Shown: piece after piece, positions 35,049 to 44,919 of the stretch
Numbering within the stretch: position 1 is the first letter of the stretch
Layout: every line of letters starts with the position of its first letter
Source of the DNA: an uncultured Schaedlerella sp.
Lineage (GTDB): Bacteria; Bacillota; Clostridia; Lachnospirales; Lachnospiraceae
NCBI GenBank assembly: GCA_934435195.1
Contig: CAKSAJ010000021.1
Coordinates: 1-55,417 of the forward strand
Direction of reading: 5' to 3'
Length of the DNA stretch: 55,417 nt
Translations under genes and position numbers: made by a program
The notes under the pieces: generated by a model
What the model was told of the DNA's origin: nothing
Database searches by the model: none
What the model saw: only the letters and a program-made list of their open reading frames with translations

Positions 35049-36644
35049 TCAACTTTCCTTCGGCAAAATGTATTTTTCAATCACACACGTATGCTTTCGC
35101 TCTCCTGCCGGAGCGTCTTTATCATAATTAATTCCTACCAGAAGAATCTCACCGCCAAAATCTTTAATCGCATTTGGATAGTTCCGTTTCTTAATCTGTG
35201 CAATCGCTCCTTCCGCCGATTTGTCCCACTTCATCTCAACCACCAATGCCGGAAATTTCGTTTTTCTCTTTGGAAAATATACAATATCTGCATATCCGTT
35301 ACCTGACGGAAGTTCTTCAAATTTCACGTAATAATCGCGATAACTAAAGTATGCAAGCTTAATCACACTCCTCAAAGCCTGCTCATTATTATAGAAAAGT
35401 GCTGTCGTTTCTTCTGTATGAATCTTCTCAATCTGAGCTGCTACTGCATCCGCATTCAGATGTATCGTGTCTGAAATAATCTGATCACTTTCGCGCACGC
35501 GCTGAATTGTCTCATTCCGTCTGACTCCACGAATTGTTCTTGAAAATTCCCGCTTAATTTCCTCATTTGGAATATGCACTTTTTCTGATTCTTTGTCATA
35601 AGCCAGATATCCTAAATGAATCAATAACGTCAACACATCATCTTTACTTCTAAATGTTACAAGATCATTCGAAAATCCACTTGTATCAACTTCTACTTCA
35701 ATTCCACCGATTAATTCCGCAATTGTTTTAGAAAGTCCATCATAATCAAGACTAATGTACTCCATTAAACTCTCTGCTGCCGATGTCTGTGTCCAATAAG
35801 AATCAAAATCATCATTTCTAAGTGCCTTCATTACCGAATTAGGATTGTAAACAGATTCCGCATTCGGAAATGAATACCCGTCATACCACAACTTCATTTT
35901 TGAAAAATCTATTCGATACTCACTGCATAAATCCTTTACTTCCTGCTCTGTAAATCCTACATATGGTGCAAACTTTCTTGGTTTTACCATCGTAAATTCT
36001 TCAAAATCAGAAATTGCAGACTGGGATCCGTCTTTCTTGATTGGCAAAATTCCTGTCATGTATACTGCCGCAAAAATCTTATCTGTCGTTCCACTATTTT
36101 TAAATAGAGATCGTAAAAATAACAAGTACTCTCGTTGTATTTCTGCATTTCTTCCATTTTCACGAATTGGTGCATCCCACTCATCAATAATCATGATGAT
36201 TTTATTCCCTGTATAAGTCACCATATTTACCAGGGTATCAAACAATGCCTCTGCTTCTTTTACTTCCGGATAATTTTCCAGTACTTCTTCCGTTATATTT
36301 CTCTTTACATAGGAGACCGCATCTTCTGGTGATGTCACGCCAAGAACACTTGCCATATCTAAGTAAATCACATCATACTGATTCAGATATTTTAAGTATC
36401 CGTCTTCTTTTGCAATTCTAAGATCATCAAACAATTTTTTGGAATCGCAAGTCTTATCATAATATGCGCATAACATTTTAGCTGCAAAAGATTTTCCAAA
36501 ACGTCTTGGTCTGCTAATACATGTCAGATTCCGCGGCGTATTGATTGTTTGATTAATCAATCTTATCATTTCCGTTTTATCAACATAAACATCATTTCTC
36601 ATATTCGAGAAACCATTGTTCCCCGGATTCAGATAACTTCCCAT
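35049..36644 (-). CDS. AAA-ATPase-like protein with C-terminal PD-(D/E)xK nuclease domain
   Basis: 531 aa from the ATG at 36644 behind AGGAGG; a GTG further upstream overlaps that ribosome site and is rejected. The N-terminal AAA_ATPase_like domain has RRFGKSFAAKM (Walker A variant) and IIMIIDEWDAPI (Walker B). The C-terminus has ADIVYFP ... ALVVEMKW (nuclease Asp and Glu-x-Lys) followed by AIAQIKKRNY. This DUF1703-type family is multi-copy in gut Firmicutes and Bacteroidetes. A defence or mobile-element role has been suggested, but the function is unproven. Confidence 0.88.
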   Translation of the reverse strand: MGSYLNPGNNGFSNMRNDVYVDKTEMIRLINQTINTPRNLTCISRPRRFGKSFAAKMLCAYYDKTCDSKKLFDDLRIAKEDGYLKYLNQYDVIYLDMASVLGVTSPEDAVSYVKRNITEEVLENYPEVKEAEALFDTLVNMVTYTGNKIIMIIDEWDAPIRENGRNAEIQREYLLFLRSLFKNSGTTDKIFAAVYMTGILPIKKDGSQSAISDFEEFTMVKPRKFAPYVGFTEQEVKDLCSEYRIDFSKMKLWYDGYSFPNAESVYNPNSVMKALRNDDFDSYWTQTSAAESLMEYISLDYDGLSKTIAELIGGIEVEVDTSGFSNDLVTFRSKDDVLTLLIHLGYLAYDKESEKVHIPNEEIKREFSRTIRGVRRNETIQRVRESDQIISDTIHLNADAVAAQIEKIHTEETTALFYNNEQALRSVIKLAYFSYRDYYVKFEELPSGNGYADIVYFPKRKTKFPALVVEMKWDKSAEGAIAQIKKRNYPNAIKDFGGEILLVGINYDKDAPAGERKHTCVIEKYILPKES

Positions 36645-36797
36645 CTGTGCTGCCACCTCCTAATATCCGCTACACAAAATTCTTTTATTTTAATACAAAA
36701 GATATTATAATATCTTGGAAATCAATAAAATTTATGATTTTATTATACATGAAAACAATTTAAAAATATAGCGTATAAAAAATTAGGAGAATGAAAC

Positions 36798-37961
36798 ATG
36801 AGCTTTTTATTAGGAATTATTTATCTTTCGTTTATTAGTCTTGGACTTCCGGATGCCCTGCTTGGTGCAGCATGGCCTAATATGTATCCGGAATTTCAGG
36901 TACCGGTGTCCTACGCCGGAATCATTTCCATGATTATCGCATTGGGAACCATCATTTCCAGCTTACAAAGTGACCGCCTCACAAAAAAATTCGGAACTGG
37001 GAAAGTTACGGCTGTAAGTGTCGGAATCACAGCATTTGCTCTGTGGGGATTTTCTGTCAGCCACAGTTTTATTTTATTGTGCCTATGGGCAATTCCTTAT
37101 GGACTTGGTGCCGGCAGTGTAGACGCTTCTTTAAATAATTACGTTGCACTGCATTATGCCAGCAAACATATGAGCTGGCTGCATTGCATGTGGGGAATTG
37201 GTGCAACACTCGGTCCATACATTATGGGAGCTGCACTTACTGGCGGAGCCACATGGAATACGGGCTATCGAATTATTTCAGTATTGCAGATCATACTGAC
37301 AGCTGCTTTGATATTTAGTCTTCCAAAATGGAAAAAACAAAATACTATATCTGAAAATGGCTCTATCAGAAAAACTCTTTCACTGAAAGAAATTCTTGCA
37401 ATTCCTGGTGCCAAGGCAATCATGCTCTGCTTCTTTTGCTATTGTGCAATTGAACAGACAACTATGCTTTGGGCAAGCAGCTATTTGAATCTTGCAAAAG
37501 GTGTAGATGCTAAAACAGCCACTTCCTTTGCTGGTATGTTTTGCATCGGTATTACTATCGGTCGTGGAATCAATGGATTTATTGCAATGAAATTGAAAGA
37601 CAGACAAATGATTCGTATGGGACAGGCTATTATTTTGATTGGTATTATTATAATGGTTCTTCCTTTCGGACAAGCGGTTTCGCTGATTGGATTTTCATTG
37701 ATCGGATTGGGCTGTGCACCGGTATATCCATGTATTATTCATTCTACACCGGAGCATTTTGGAGCAGACCGCTCACAGGCAATTATTGGAGTACAGATGG
37801 CAAGTGCCTATATTGGAACATGTCTCATGCCACCATTATTTGGTTTGATCGCTAATCATATATCGATTCGATTATTACCTTTATATTTATTGATTCTGCT
37901 TATATTAATGACATATATGCATGAGTTGTTGGAAAGAAAAACACGCTCCACAGCCATATAA
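36798..37961 (+). CDS. Major facilitator superfamily transporter
   Basis: 387 aa, about twelve hydrophobic helices, TTAGGAGAATG site. LGLPDALLGAAWPNMY at the start and the loop SDRLTKKFGTGKV (motif A-like) fit MFS permeases of the sugar (FucP/BsFsr-like) group. HYASKHMSWLHCMWGIGATLG is the characteristic mid-helix block. The substrate cannot be inferred, since it stands between terminators with no catabolic partner. Confidence 0.85.
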   Translation: MSFLLGIIYLSFISLGLPDALLGAAWPNMYPEFQVPVSYAGIISMIIALGTIISSLQSDRLTKKFGTGKVTAVSVGITAFALWGFSVSHSFILLCLWAIPYGLGAGSVDASLNNYVALHYASKHMSWLHCMWGIGATLGPYIMGAALTGGATWNTGYRIISVLQIILTAALIFSLPKWKKQNTISENGSIRKTLSLKEILAIPGAKAIMLCFFCYCAIEQTTMLWASSYLNLAKGVDAKTATSFAGMFCIGITIGRGINGFIAMKLKDRQMIRMGQAIILIGIIIMVLPFGQAVSLIGFSLIGLGCAPVYPCIIHSTPEHFGADRSQAIIGVQMASAYIGTCLMPPLFGLIANHISIRLLPLYLLILLILMTYMHELLERKTRSTAI

Positions 37962-37977
37962 ATATCTGATAGAAAAT

Positions 37978-38022
37978 AAAGTCGAGCCTGATGGAAAATG
38001 GACTTCCGTCAGGCTCGACTTT
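37978..38022. terminator. Strong bidirectional terminator
   Basis: AAAGTCGAGCCTGA (37978-37991) and TCAGGCTCGACTTT (38009-38022) pair perfectly over 14 bp, U-rich on both sides, between converging genes. Confidence 0.9.
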
Positions 38023-38056
38023 TATTTAATTGCCATCCAAAATGATTCTATATTCA

Positions 38057-38932
38057 TCACGCGTCCTCTTCTCCGTAATGTTTACTCAATGAGAACCCTC
38101 TTCCACGTACCTCTGTAACTCTGCTGACAATCATAAAAGCCTCTGGATCAATATGTCTGATTAATTTCTCAACCTGCGGAAGCTCACGATTAGACACAAT
38201 ACTCAACACAATCTGCGTTTGTTCCTGCCGATATCCGCCTTCTCCGTACAACATCGTCACACCTCTGTCTACCTGTGCAAGAATCGCCTGACGTATTTCT
38301 TCCACCTGACTACTAATAACCTTCACTTCCGTCTTGGTATTTCCCATCATCAATACTTTGTCCAACACTGTCGTATAAATCATAACCAACAACACACCGT
38401 ATAAAATACGCTCTGGAGGATTATATACAATCTGCAGAACCAGGATTAATATATCAAATACATTCAAACTAACCGACACCGGGATTCGAAAATACTTATT
38501 CAACACCAACGGCGGAATATCCATCCCTCCTGTAGAAGCTCCCGTTCGAATCACAATCCCAAGACCAATCCCGATTCCAAGTCCGGCAAATATGGTATTC
38601 AGCATTGGATCAGTCGTAATCACCAGATCACCGAAAATATGATTGGCCGCTTCCAATGCGATTGGATAAGTAAAAGAACTGATAACTGTCGTCAATGCAA
38701 ATTTCTTACCAAGAAGCGTCCATCCAACTATCAGCATCACAATATTAAATACTAAGACAAACCCAGAAATTGATGCTCCTGTAAAATGCTTCACTACCAG
38801 ACCGATACCGGTTGTTCCTCCCGTCATCAGATTCCCCGGCAAGAGAAAAAGTCTGATTACAAAGGCATAGAAAACATTTCCAAAAATAACTGTTGCAACT
38901 GTACCTGCCCTCTTTAAATGTACTTGCTCCAT
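38057..38932 (-). CDS. YitT-family membrane protein (DUF161 and DUF2179)
   Basis: 291 aa from the ATG at 38932 with GGAGG five nt before it; the upstream TTG is rejected. Five to six membrane helices with LLPGNLMTGGTTGIGLVV and RTGASTGGMDIPPLVLNKY form the YitT core, and the C-terminal soluble domain (about 210-290, ending EVRGRGFSL) is DUF2179. The family function is not settled. It starts 12 nt after the MATE stop, so the two are co-transcribed. Confidence 0.9.
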   Translation of the reverse strand: MEQVHLKRAGTVATVIFGNVFYAFVIRLFLLPGNLMTGGTTGIGLVVKHFTGASISGFVLVFNIVMLIVGWTLLGKKFALTTVISSFTYPIALEAANHIFGDLVITTDPMLNTIFAGLGIGIGLGIVIRTGASTGGMDIPPLVLNKYFRIPVSVSLNVFDILILVLQIVYNPPERILYGVLLVMIYTTVLDKVLMMGNTKTEVKVISSQVEEIRQAILAQVDRGVTMLYGEGGYRQEQTQIVLSIVSNRELPQVEKLIRHIDPEAFMIVSRVTEVRGRGFSLSKHYGEEDA

Positions 38933-38944
38933 AAATACCTCCAA

Positions 38945-40276
38945 TTATCTATATACTTTTAACCAACATTTCCTGAGTGCCGCATAGGAAATCAGAAAGT
39001 TTGCGAGCCATCCAGCCGGTACAGCAAGCCAGACAAATGCAATACCAAAACGAGGGGCACAGATTAAAGCAACTGACAATCTTATTGCAAGATTTACCAT
39101 ATTTGCAATAAGAAATGGCCGCATGATTCCAAGTCCACGAAGGACTCCATCTGTTGCCATCTTGATACCCATGAAAATGAAAAAGTAGCCGATCCATCTC
39201 ATATAATCCCCTGATACCTGATAGGCTAAAGCAGTTCCGTCTTTTCCTAAGAATAACGAAGAAATTTCCGTATGCAATGTCTCAATAACTATAAAAGCAA
39301 GAACTGCAAAACATAAATCTAACACCAGTGCAGCGTGATATCCTTTTTTGATACGTTCGATTTTCTTTGCACCAAGATTTTGGGAAACATACGGCGAAAC
39401 TGCATTTCCAATAGATACAAATATCAATGAAAAGACATTCTCTACTCTCATCGTTGCCGAATAACCTGCGAGTGCCTGCGTACCGAATGGATTTACAACT
39501 GCCTGTACAATCATCATCCCAATTGACACTGTGGACTGCTGAAGAACCGAAGGTACAGCAATTCGAAGCATGGAACGTAACTCCTGCCCATCAAACCAGC
39601 TAAAGTGACTTTTGTATCGGCGCATCCGACTAAAGAAAATCAAAAGTGAAAATACCGCAGAAATTCCCTGTGCTATAAGAGTTGCAAGGGCTGCACCAAA
39701 CACGCCGAGACCAAGTCCAGCCACCATCCAAAGGTCCATAAAAATATTTAAAACCGAAGAAAATATTAACAGACCTAACGGAATCTTTGATTCACCAATT
39801 GAAGTGAACATCGTTGAAAGGATATTGTACATAAACAAAAATGGAAATCCTACAAAATAAACCCGAAGATATAGTACTGCTTCATCCAATATATCAGCAG
39901 GTGTCTGTAATAAACTCATCATCGGATGGGAAAAACAAAAGCCAAACATCCCCAGAAGTATACTTAGAATCAGAAAACTAATCAAGGATGTCGACACAAT
40001 CGTTTTCATTTTGCTATAATCCCGGGCACCAAAATAACGGCTCACAAGCACACCGGCGCCTACACCGGCACCCAACGCTATACAAATAAAGACATTCGTA
40101 AGTGCGGCACATGCACCAACTGCAGCAAGTGCAGATGAGCCAACAAACTGACCAACGATAATAGAATCAGCCATATTATATACTTGTTGAAAAAAGCTGC
40201 CCAGAATCATAGGCATTGCAAAAACAGTCAGCGCTTTAAGAGGCGCATCTGTAATTAAATATTCATCTTTTGACAT
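38945..40276 (-). CDS. MATE-family efflux transporter
   Basis: 443 aa, twelve helices in two homologous halves. ALTVFAMPMILGSFFQQVYNMADSIIVG at the start, with the second-half equivalent AVPSVLQQSTVSIGMMIVQ, identify a MATE (NorM/DinF-like) exporter that uses Na+ or H+ to expel drugs or metabolites. It is the first gene of a pair with YitT. The substrate is unknown. Confidence 0.9.
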   Translation of the reverse strand: MSKDEYLITDAPLKALTVFAMPMILGSFFQQVYNMADSIIVGQFVGSSALAAVGACAALTNVFICIALGAGVGAGVLVSRYFGARDYSKMKTIVSTSLISFLILSILLGMFGFCFSHPMMSLLQTPADILDEAVLYLRVYFVGFPFLFMYNILSTMFTSIGESKIPLGLLIFSSVLNIFMDLWMVAGLGLGVFGAALATLIAQGISAVFSLLIFFSRMRRYKSHFSWFDGQELRSMLRIAVPSVLQQSTVSIGMMIVQAVVNPFGTQALAGYSATMRVENVFSLIFVSIGNAVSPYVSQNLGAKKIERIKKGYHAALVLDLCFAVLAFIVIETLHTEISSLFLGKDGTALAYQVSGDYMRWIGYFFIFMGIKMATDGVLRGLGIMRPFLIANMVNLAIRLSVALICAPRFGIAFVWLAVPAGWLANFLISYAALRKCWLKVYR

Positions 40277-40419
40277 TATCTTATTCTCCTTCCATAGAGA
40301 TTTATTTTATATCTTCAAAACACAAAATGCAAATGTCTTTATGGTCAATCGGCATTTTCTGATAAGTTGAATATGCAATATACACAAAAAATAATTGTGT
40401 TTTTTTAATATAAAGTCAA

Positions 40420-40448
40420 TAGACAATCATACATAAGAATATTATAAT
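40420..40448 (+). promoter_or_regulatory. Promoter of the guanine deaminase transcript
   Basis: TAGACA (40420-40425), 17-nt spacer, perfect TATAAT (40443-40448). The start would be near 40455, some 20 nt before the aptamer. Confidence 0.75.
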
Positions 40449-40475
40449 CCATATTGAATCAGTCGATTACTATTA

Positions 40476-40539
40476 TTATGTATATGCTGGAGATTGGTCC
40501 AGCGTTTCTACCAACTACCGTAAAGAGTTGTCTACATAA
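40476..40539 (+). promoter_or_regulatory. Purine riboswitch aptamer, guanine class
   Basis: P1 is TTATGTA (40476-40482) with TACATAA (40533-40539). P2 is GCTGGA with TCCAGC around a loop ending GG. J2/3 is the hallmark GTTTCTACC. P3 is CAACT with AGTTG around the conserved ACCGTAAA loop. J3/1 reads TCT. The specificity base equivalent to C74 is C (40532), which selects guanine rather than adenine. Loop GG and CC can form the conserved kissing contact. Confidence 0.85.
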
Positions 40540-40562
40540 GTTCTATGTGGTAACTCTTTTTT
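40524..40562 (+). terminator. Riboswitch expression-platform terminator overlapping the aptamer
   Basis: AGAGTTGTCTACATA (40524-40538) pairs with TATGTGGTAACTCT (40544-40557), one bulge, followed by TTTTTT. The 5' arm consists of the 3' strands of P3 and P1, so a folded aptamer prevents the terminator: a ligand-ON design like the adenine pbuE switch. Confidence 0.75.
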
Positions 40563-40604
40563 GTTTACCTAAAAAGTACTTTATGACAGGAGGTTTGATA
40601 AACA

Positions 40605-41891
40605 ATGAATAAAAAGAAAGAGATTAAAGCCTTAAAAGGTCAGATTATATACTCTGAATCCTCGAATAAATTAAATATTTGCGAAAATGGATATCTTGTA
40701 TATGAAGCAAATCAAATTAAAGGCGTGTATCCAACACTTCCGGAGGAACATGAAGGAATATTGGTAGAGGATTATGGAGACAGAATCATTGTCCCTGGAT
40801 TTGTAGATTTACATGTACATGCACCGCAATATGCTTTCCGTGGATTAGGTATGGATATGGAGCTTTTAGACTGGCTGGAGACAAATACTTTTCCAGAGGA
40901 GTCAAAATATAAAGACACCATCTATGCCCGAAAAGCTTATCAGATGTTTGTAGATAATCTGAAGAAAAGTGCAACAACACGAGCATGTATATTTGCAACG
41001 ATTCATAAAGATTCAACTATTTTATTGATGGATATGCTTGAAAAAGCCGGACTTGCTACGATGGTTGGTAAGGTGAACATGGATCGAAATTCACCGGATT
41101 ATCTGAGAGAAGAAACCGAAGAAAGTGTAAACGAAACCATCTCTTGGCTTGAGGAGGTACAAAAGAAACAGTATCAACACACAAGACTGATTTTGACTCC
41201 TCGATTTATACCAAGCTGTACAGATGAACTCATGCGTAAGCTGAAAGATATTCAGGAAAAATATGAGATTCCGGTACAGTCTCATCTTTCAGAAAATTAT
41301 GGAGAAATTGCATGGGTACAGGAATTGTGTCCGAAATCAGAATTTTATGGAGATGCATATGATCAGTTTGGATTGTTTGGCGGAGACAGCAAGACAATTA
41401 TGGCTCATTGCGTACATTCAGACGAGAGAGAAATTAAAAGGATGAAGGAGAATGGTGTGTTTATCGCGCACTGTCCGGAATCTAATACGAATTTATCATC
41501 CGGCGTGGCACCTGTCAGACAATATTTGGATGAAGGAATGCATGTAGGATTAGGAAGTGATATTGCTGCCGGATCTACTGAAAATATATTTGTAGCTATG
41601 CGGTATGCCATTCAGGCTTCAAAGCTGCGCTGGAGATTGAAAGATGAAAAACTGTCCCCATTAACTATGCCGGAAGTATTTTACATAGCTACAAAGGGTG
41701 GCGGAGAGTTTTTTGGTAAAGTAGGAAGTTTCGAAGCAGAGTACGAAATGGATGCCGTAGTGCTCGATGATAAGCGCTTGACCCATCCACAGGAAATGAA
41801 TGTGGAACAGCGGTTAGAACGAATGATTTATTTAGCAGATGAGCGAGAAGTCTATGCTAAATATGTAGCCGGAGAAAAAATATCTGATTAA
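40605..41891 (+). CDS. guaD: Guanine deaminase
   Basis: 428 aa, AGGAGG site. A zinc amidohydrolase converting guanine to xanthine and ammonia. FVDLHVHAPQYAFRGLGMDMELL is the guanine-deaminase signature (HxH ligands). Further ligands lie in VQSHLSENYGE, MAHCVHSDE and GLGSDIAAGS (Asp). The domain is a TIM barrel, cytoplasmic, of normal length. It is preceded by a guanine-class riboswitch in ON geometry, so guanine should induce its own breakdown. A terminator follows, so it is monocistronic. Confidence 0.93.
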   Translation: MNKKKEIKALKGQIIYSESSNKLNICENGYLVYEANQIKGVYPTLPEEHEGILVEDYGDRIIVPGFVDLHVHAPQYAFRGLGMDMELLDWLETNTFPEESKYKDTIYARKAYQMFVDNLKKSATTRACIFATIHKDSTILLMDMLEKAGLATMVGKVNMDRNSPDYLREETEESVNETISWLEEVQKKQYQHTRLILTPRFIPSCTDELMRKLKDIQEKYEIPVQSHLSENYGEIAWVQELCPKSEFYGDAYDQFGLFGGDSKTIMAHCVHSDEREIKRMKENGVFIAHCPESNTNLSSGVAPVRQYLDEGMHVGLGSDIAAGSTENIFVAMRYAIQASKLRWRLKDEKLSPLTMPEVFYIATKGGGEFFGKVGSFEAEYEMDAVVLDDKRLTHPQEMNVEQRLERMIYLADEREVYAKYVAGEKISD

Positions 41892-41909
41892 CAAAATTTC
41901 CTTATGATA

Positions 41910-41943
41910 AAACAGGTTTGGAGAAGTCTTTCCAAACCTGTTT
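41910..41943 (+). terminator. Terminator after guanine deaminase
   Basis: AAACAGGTTTGGA and TCCAAACCTGTTT form a perfect 13-bp stem with an 8-nt loop and a following U-rich stretch. It also lies just beyond the converging kinase gene. Confidence 0.85.
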
Positions 41944-41968
41944 GTCGCAAATTTTATATACACTTTTA

Positions 41969-44824
41969 TTATTGCTCTATCATTTCCGCTAATGTCATCA
42001 ACAGCTTATCCACATGGATTGGCTTTGCCATATGACCATTCATTCCAGCTGCAATCGCATTTTTCTTATCCTCTTCAAATGCATTTGCTGTCATCGCAAT
42101 AATTGGAATATCAGCCTTTTCTTTATCAGCAAACTGACGAATCAGTTTTGTTGCCTGGTATCCATCCATATTCGGCATCTGAATATCCATAAGAATCAAA
42201 TCATAAGTACCTGCCGGCATCTGTTCGATCTTGTCCACACACTGTACACCATCCACAACCCGGTCAATCAGCAACCCTTCGTTCTCTAAAATAGTTGTTG
42301 TGATCTCTGCGTTTAAATCATTATCCTCTGTAAGTAAGATTCGTTTTCCTTTTAACACATTTTTTGATGCAACCTGTTTTGAACTTGATTTTTTCTCATA
42401 GTAACTCTCATCTGCAAGTCTGTGCTGAAGAATCACGGTGAAGCAACTACCCTTGCCAAGTTCACTATTTACTTCAATCGTTCCACCCATCATATCAACC
42501 AGTCTCTTTACAATAGACATACCCAGTCCTGTCCCACCGATTTTTCCAATTGTCGTGTTGCGTTCACGACTGAATGAATCAAACATGATTGGGATATACT
42601 CTTTACTCATACCGATTCCGGTGTCAGCCACTTCTGTTTTTATCTTTACATACCCGTCTTTATCTCCCGGAAGTTCCTGTACTTTGATCGTCACAGTTCC
42701 ACCATTTGGAGTATATTTGAGTGCGTTGCTTACAAGGTTGAGCATAATCTCTCTGACTTTTGTTCCGTCACACACAACACGCTTATGTGTCACATGCATT
42801 TCACTCTTAATCTGTATATTTTTTTCTTTTGCGTCAGATGCGAACACACCTGCAATCTCTTCCAGTATATCGCCCATTCTTTCGACATTCTCATCAATTT
42901 CCATCTTGCCACTCTCAATACGTGCCATATCAAGAACATTGTTGATGATAGATAACAAAAGCTTTCCTGACTGTTCTATTTTTTTCTGATAATCAAGAAG
43001 CTTCGGATCTGTCAGACTTTCCTGCATCAACTGATTATATCCCAGGATAACATTCATTGGTGTACGAATATCATGAGACATATTATTTAGAAAATTTGTC
43101 TTAGCAAGACTGGCATTCTCTGCTTTTTTCAGTGCAATCTCCAGCTTATCATTGAGCTTTTGTGTGTCATCTGCCGCAAGTTTTGCAACATTTTCTGCCT
43201 TCCTTGCCTTTCTTAAAAGTACGAGGATAATGATAATTATGCTGAGTGCAAAAAATCCTGCTGTAACAAGAAAAGCAAGCATATTGTCTTTTACAAAATC
43301 ATAAAATGTTACCTTATCTGCCGTACTGTCATAGATAGCAAGTGTACTTGTAAGCATATCAGACGGCATGGTCTTTAATGTTTTATTCATTGTCGACAAA
43401 AGGATTCCTTCTCCATTTCTTACTGCAAAGCATGCCTCCATCGTTTTTGTAAGCGGAATACTTTTGAAATCTTGATCATTATCATATTTCAACGCCTGAC
43501 TGGTTCCCATGAGAAAACAATCTGCTGTTTCATTCATGACCATATCTGTCGCATCAGCAAGCGAATCACAATCTACAATCTTCCATTGAGGATAATTGAA
43601 AAGAATATGCTGCTTTAAGGCCTCTTTTCCCTTTGGCACAGCTATAGTATATGCCTCATTCTCATTAAAAGATTTTTCATCAGTTACCGCCATCAGACTA
43701 TAAGTCCAGGCTGTATTGGTAAGTGCATAGCCATTTTCTTCTGCGAAATCAGGATTTCTGCTGGCATAAAAAATCATGTCGATTTCATGCTCCTGTAACG
43801 CCTGAAGCATTTCATCATAACTATCATATGACTGCATATCAAATTCCAGTGTCTGATTTTTCAGGCAGTCTTTAGCATAGGAAATATATTCTGGCAGCGC
43901 GCCGGAAAGTTTTCCAGTCTCTTCATCCAGGGAAAAGATTGCCGGATCATTGCTCAAAAATCCTATCTTGATACCACCATGTTCTTCCATCCATGACTTT
44001 TCTTCGCCTGTAAGAATCTGGCTATAATCAAGAGAAAAATATTTCTTATACAGATCGGATTTAAAAAATGGACTATCTTGATCCAACTGACGCATAGCCC
44101 AGTCCAATTCCGTCTTGATATCACTGCGCTCCTTGTTTATTGCAAAATATATACCTGATTTACCAATCGTGGTAACGGAGGATATTCCCTGTTCAGACCA
44201 GAGGGATTCCTCCAAAGATACAAAACAGTCTATCTCCTGATTCGCCAATTTCTTTTCGACATCATCATTATTGTACACATTTACATGCTCTGTATGTATA
44301 CCATTCTTATTCTCCCACTCTGTCAGCATGATTTCAGGTTCTGTGCCTAAGAGCACCCCTACACGTTTTCCGTCCAGAGACTTAAAATCAGATGTCGTAA
44401 TATCCATATTTGACAAATCTGCATAAAGGATATATTTTTCCTCGCCCATCGGTTCCTCTGAAAAAAGCATCTTTTCTGCACGTTCATCGGTGTAAGAAAT
44501 ATCTCCCATGATATCAATCTCACCATTTTCAAGCTTATCAAAACAGTTGGACCAGTCACATTTCACATACTCAAATTTCCATCCTGTATAGCCGCCAAGA
44601 GCCTGCATAAGCTCGTAACCATATCCCCGTCTGACACCATTTTCATCAACATAAGCAAAGGTATCCTCAAATGAACCGACACGGATAATCTTTTGCTCCT
44701 GTGGCTGTTTTTCATCATTATTCGTCTCAGCAGCCCAGCAATGTACCGACAATATCATCCACATTCCAAAAACTACAAACATCGCTGCACATAATACAGC
44801 CAACTTTTTCTTACTTCTGTACAT
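41969..44824 (-). CDS. Hybrid histidine kinase with two solute-binding (SBP_bac_3) sensor domains
   Basis: 951 aa from the ATG at 44824 (GGAG nine nt upstream); a TTG 15 nt earlier overlaps the ribosome site. After a signal helix, two periplasmic amino-acid-binding-type domains follow (IIRVGSFEDTFAYVDENG ..., then GGIKIGFLSNDPAIFSLDEE ...), an arrangement known from BvgS/EvgS-like sensors. A membrane helix (about 520-540) leads to a coiled coil, the HisKA motif NNMSHDIRTPMN (His about 582), an HATPase (DTGIGMS, GGTGLGMSI) and a C-terminal receiver (LMDIQMPNMDGY, Asp about 878). It senses a small extracellular ligand; output is unknown because no response regulator is adjacent. Confidence 0.92.
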   Translation of the reverse strand: MYRSKKKLAVLCAAMFVVFGMWMILSVHCWAAETNNDEKQPQEQKIIRVGSFEDTFAYVDENGVRRGYGYELMQALGGYTGWKFEYVKCDWSNCFDKLENGEIDIMGDISYTDERAEKMLFSEEPMGEEKYILYADLSNMDITTSDFKSLDGKRVGVLLGTEPEIMLTEWENKNGIHTEHVNVYNNDDVEKKLANQEIDCFVSLEESLWSEQGISSVTTIGKSGIYFAINKERSDIKTELDWAMRQLDQDSPFFKSDLYKKYFSLDYSQILTGEEKSWMEEHGGIKIGFLSNDPAIFSLDEETGKLSGALPEYISYAKDCLKNQTLEFDMQSYDSYDEMLQALQEHEIDMIFYASRNPDFAEENGYALTNTAWTYSLMAVTDEKSFNENEAYTIAVPKGKEALKQHILFNYPQWKIVDCDSLADATDMVMNETADCFLMGTSQALKYDNDQDFKSIPLTKTMEACFAVRNGEGILLSTMNKTLKTMPSDMLTSTLAIYDSTADKVTFYDFVKDNMLAFLVTAGFFALSIIIIILVLLRKARKAENVAKLAADDTQKLNDKLEIALKKAENASLAKTNFLNNMSHDIRTPMNVILGYNQLMQESLTDPKLLDYQKKIEQSGKLLLSIINNVLDMARIESGKMEIDENVERMGDILEEIAGVFASDAKEKNIQIKSEMHVTHKRVVCDGTKVREIMLNLVSNALKYTPNGGTVTIKVQELPGDKDGYVKIKTEVADTGIGMSKEYIPIMFDSFSRERNTTIGKIGGTGLGMSIVKRLVDMMGGTIEVNSELGKGSCFTVILQHRLADESYYEKKSSSKQVASKNVLKGKRILLTEDNDLNAEITTTILENEGLLIDRVVDGVQCVDKIEQMPAGTYDLILMDIQMPNMDGYQATKLIRQFADKEKADIPIIAMTANAFEEDKKNAIAAGMNGHMAKPIHVDKLLMTLAEMIEQ

Positions 44825-44919
44825 TGTTCTTTTCTCCAAAACTTACCTGGTTGTTACCTGACACGGATTGTCCATTCACCATTCCGGTTAATCATCTTCA
44901 TTTATTTAGTGGTTGCTGA

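Noticed and set aside
36645..36656. GTG start for the AAA-ATPase gene
   Set aside because: The GTG overlaps the AGGAGG ribosome site that serves the ATG at 36644.
40476..40562. Guanine OFF-switch reading of the riboswitch
   Set aside because: No separate antiterminator outside the aptamer was found; the terminator arm is part of P1/P3 itself, which fits ON control.
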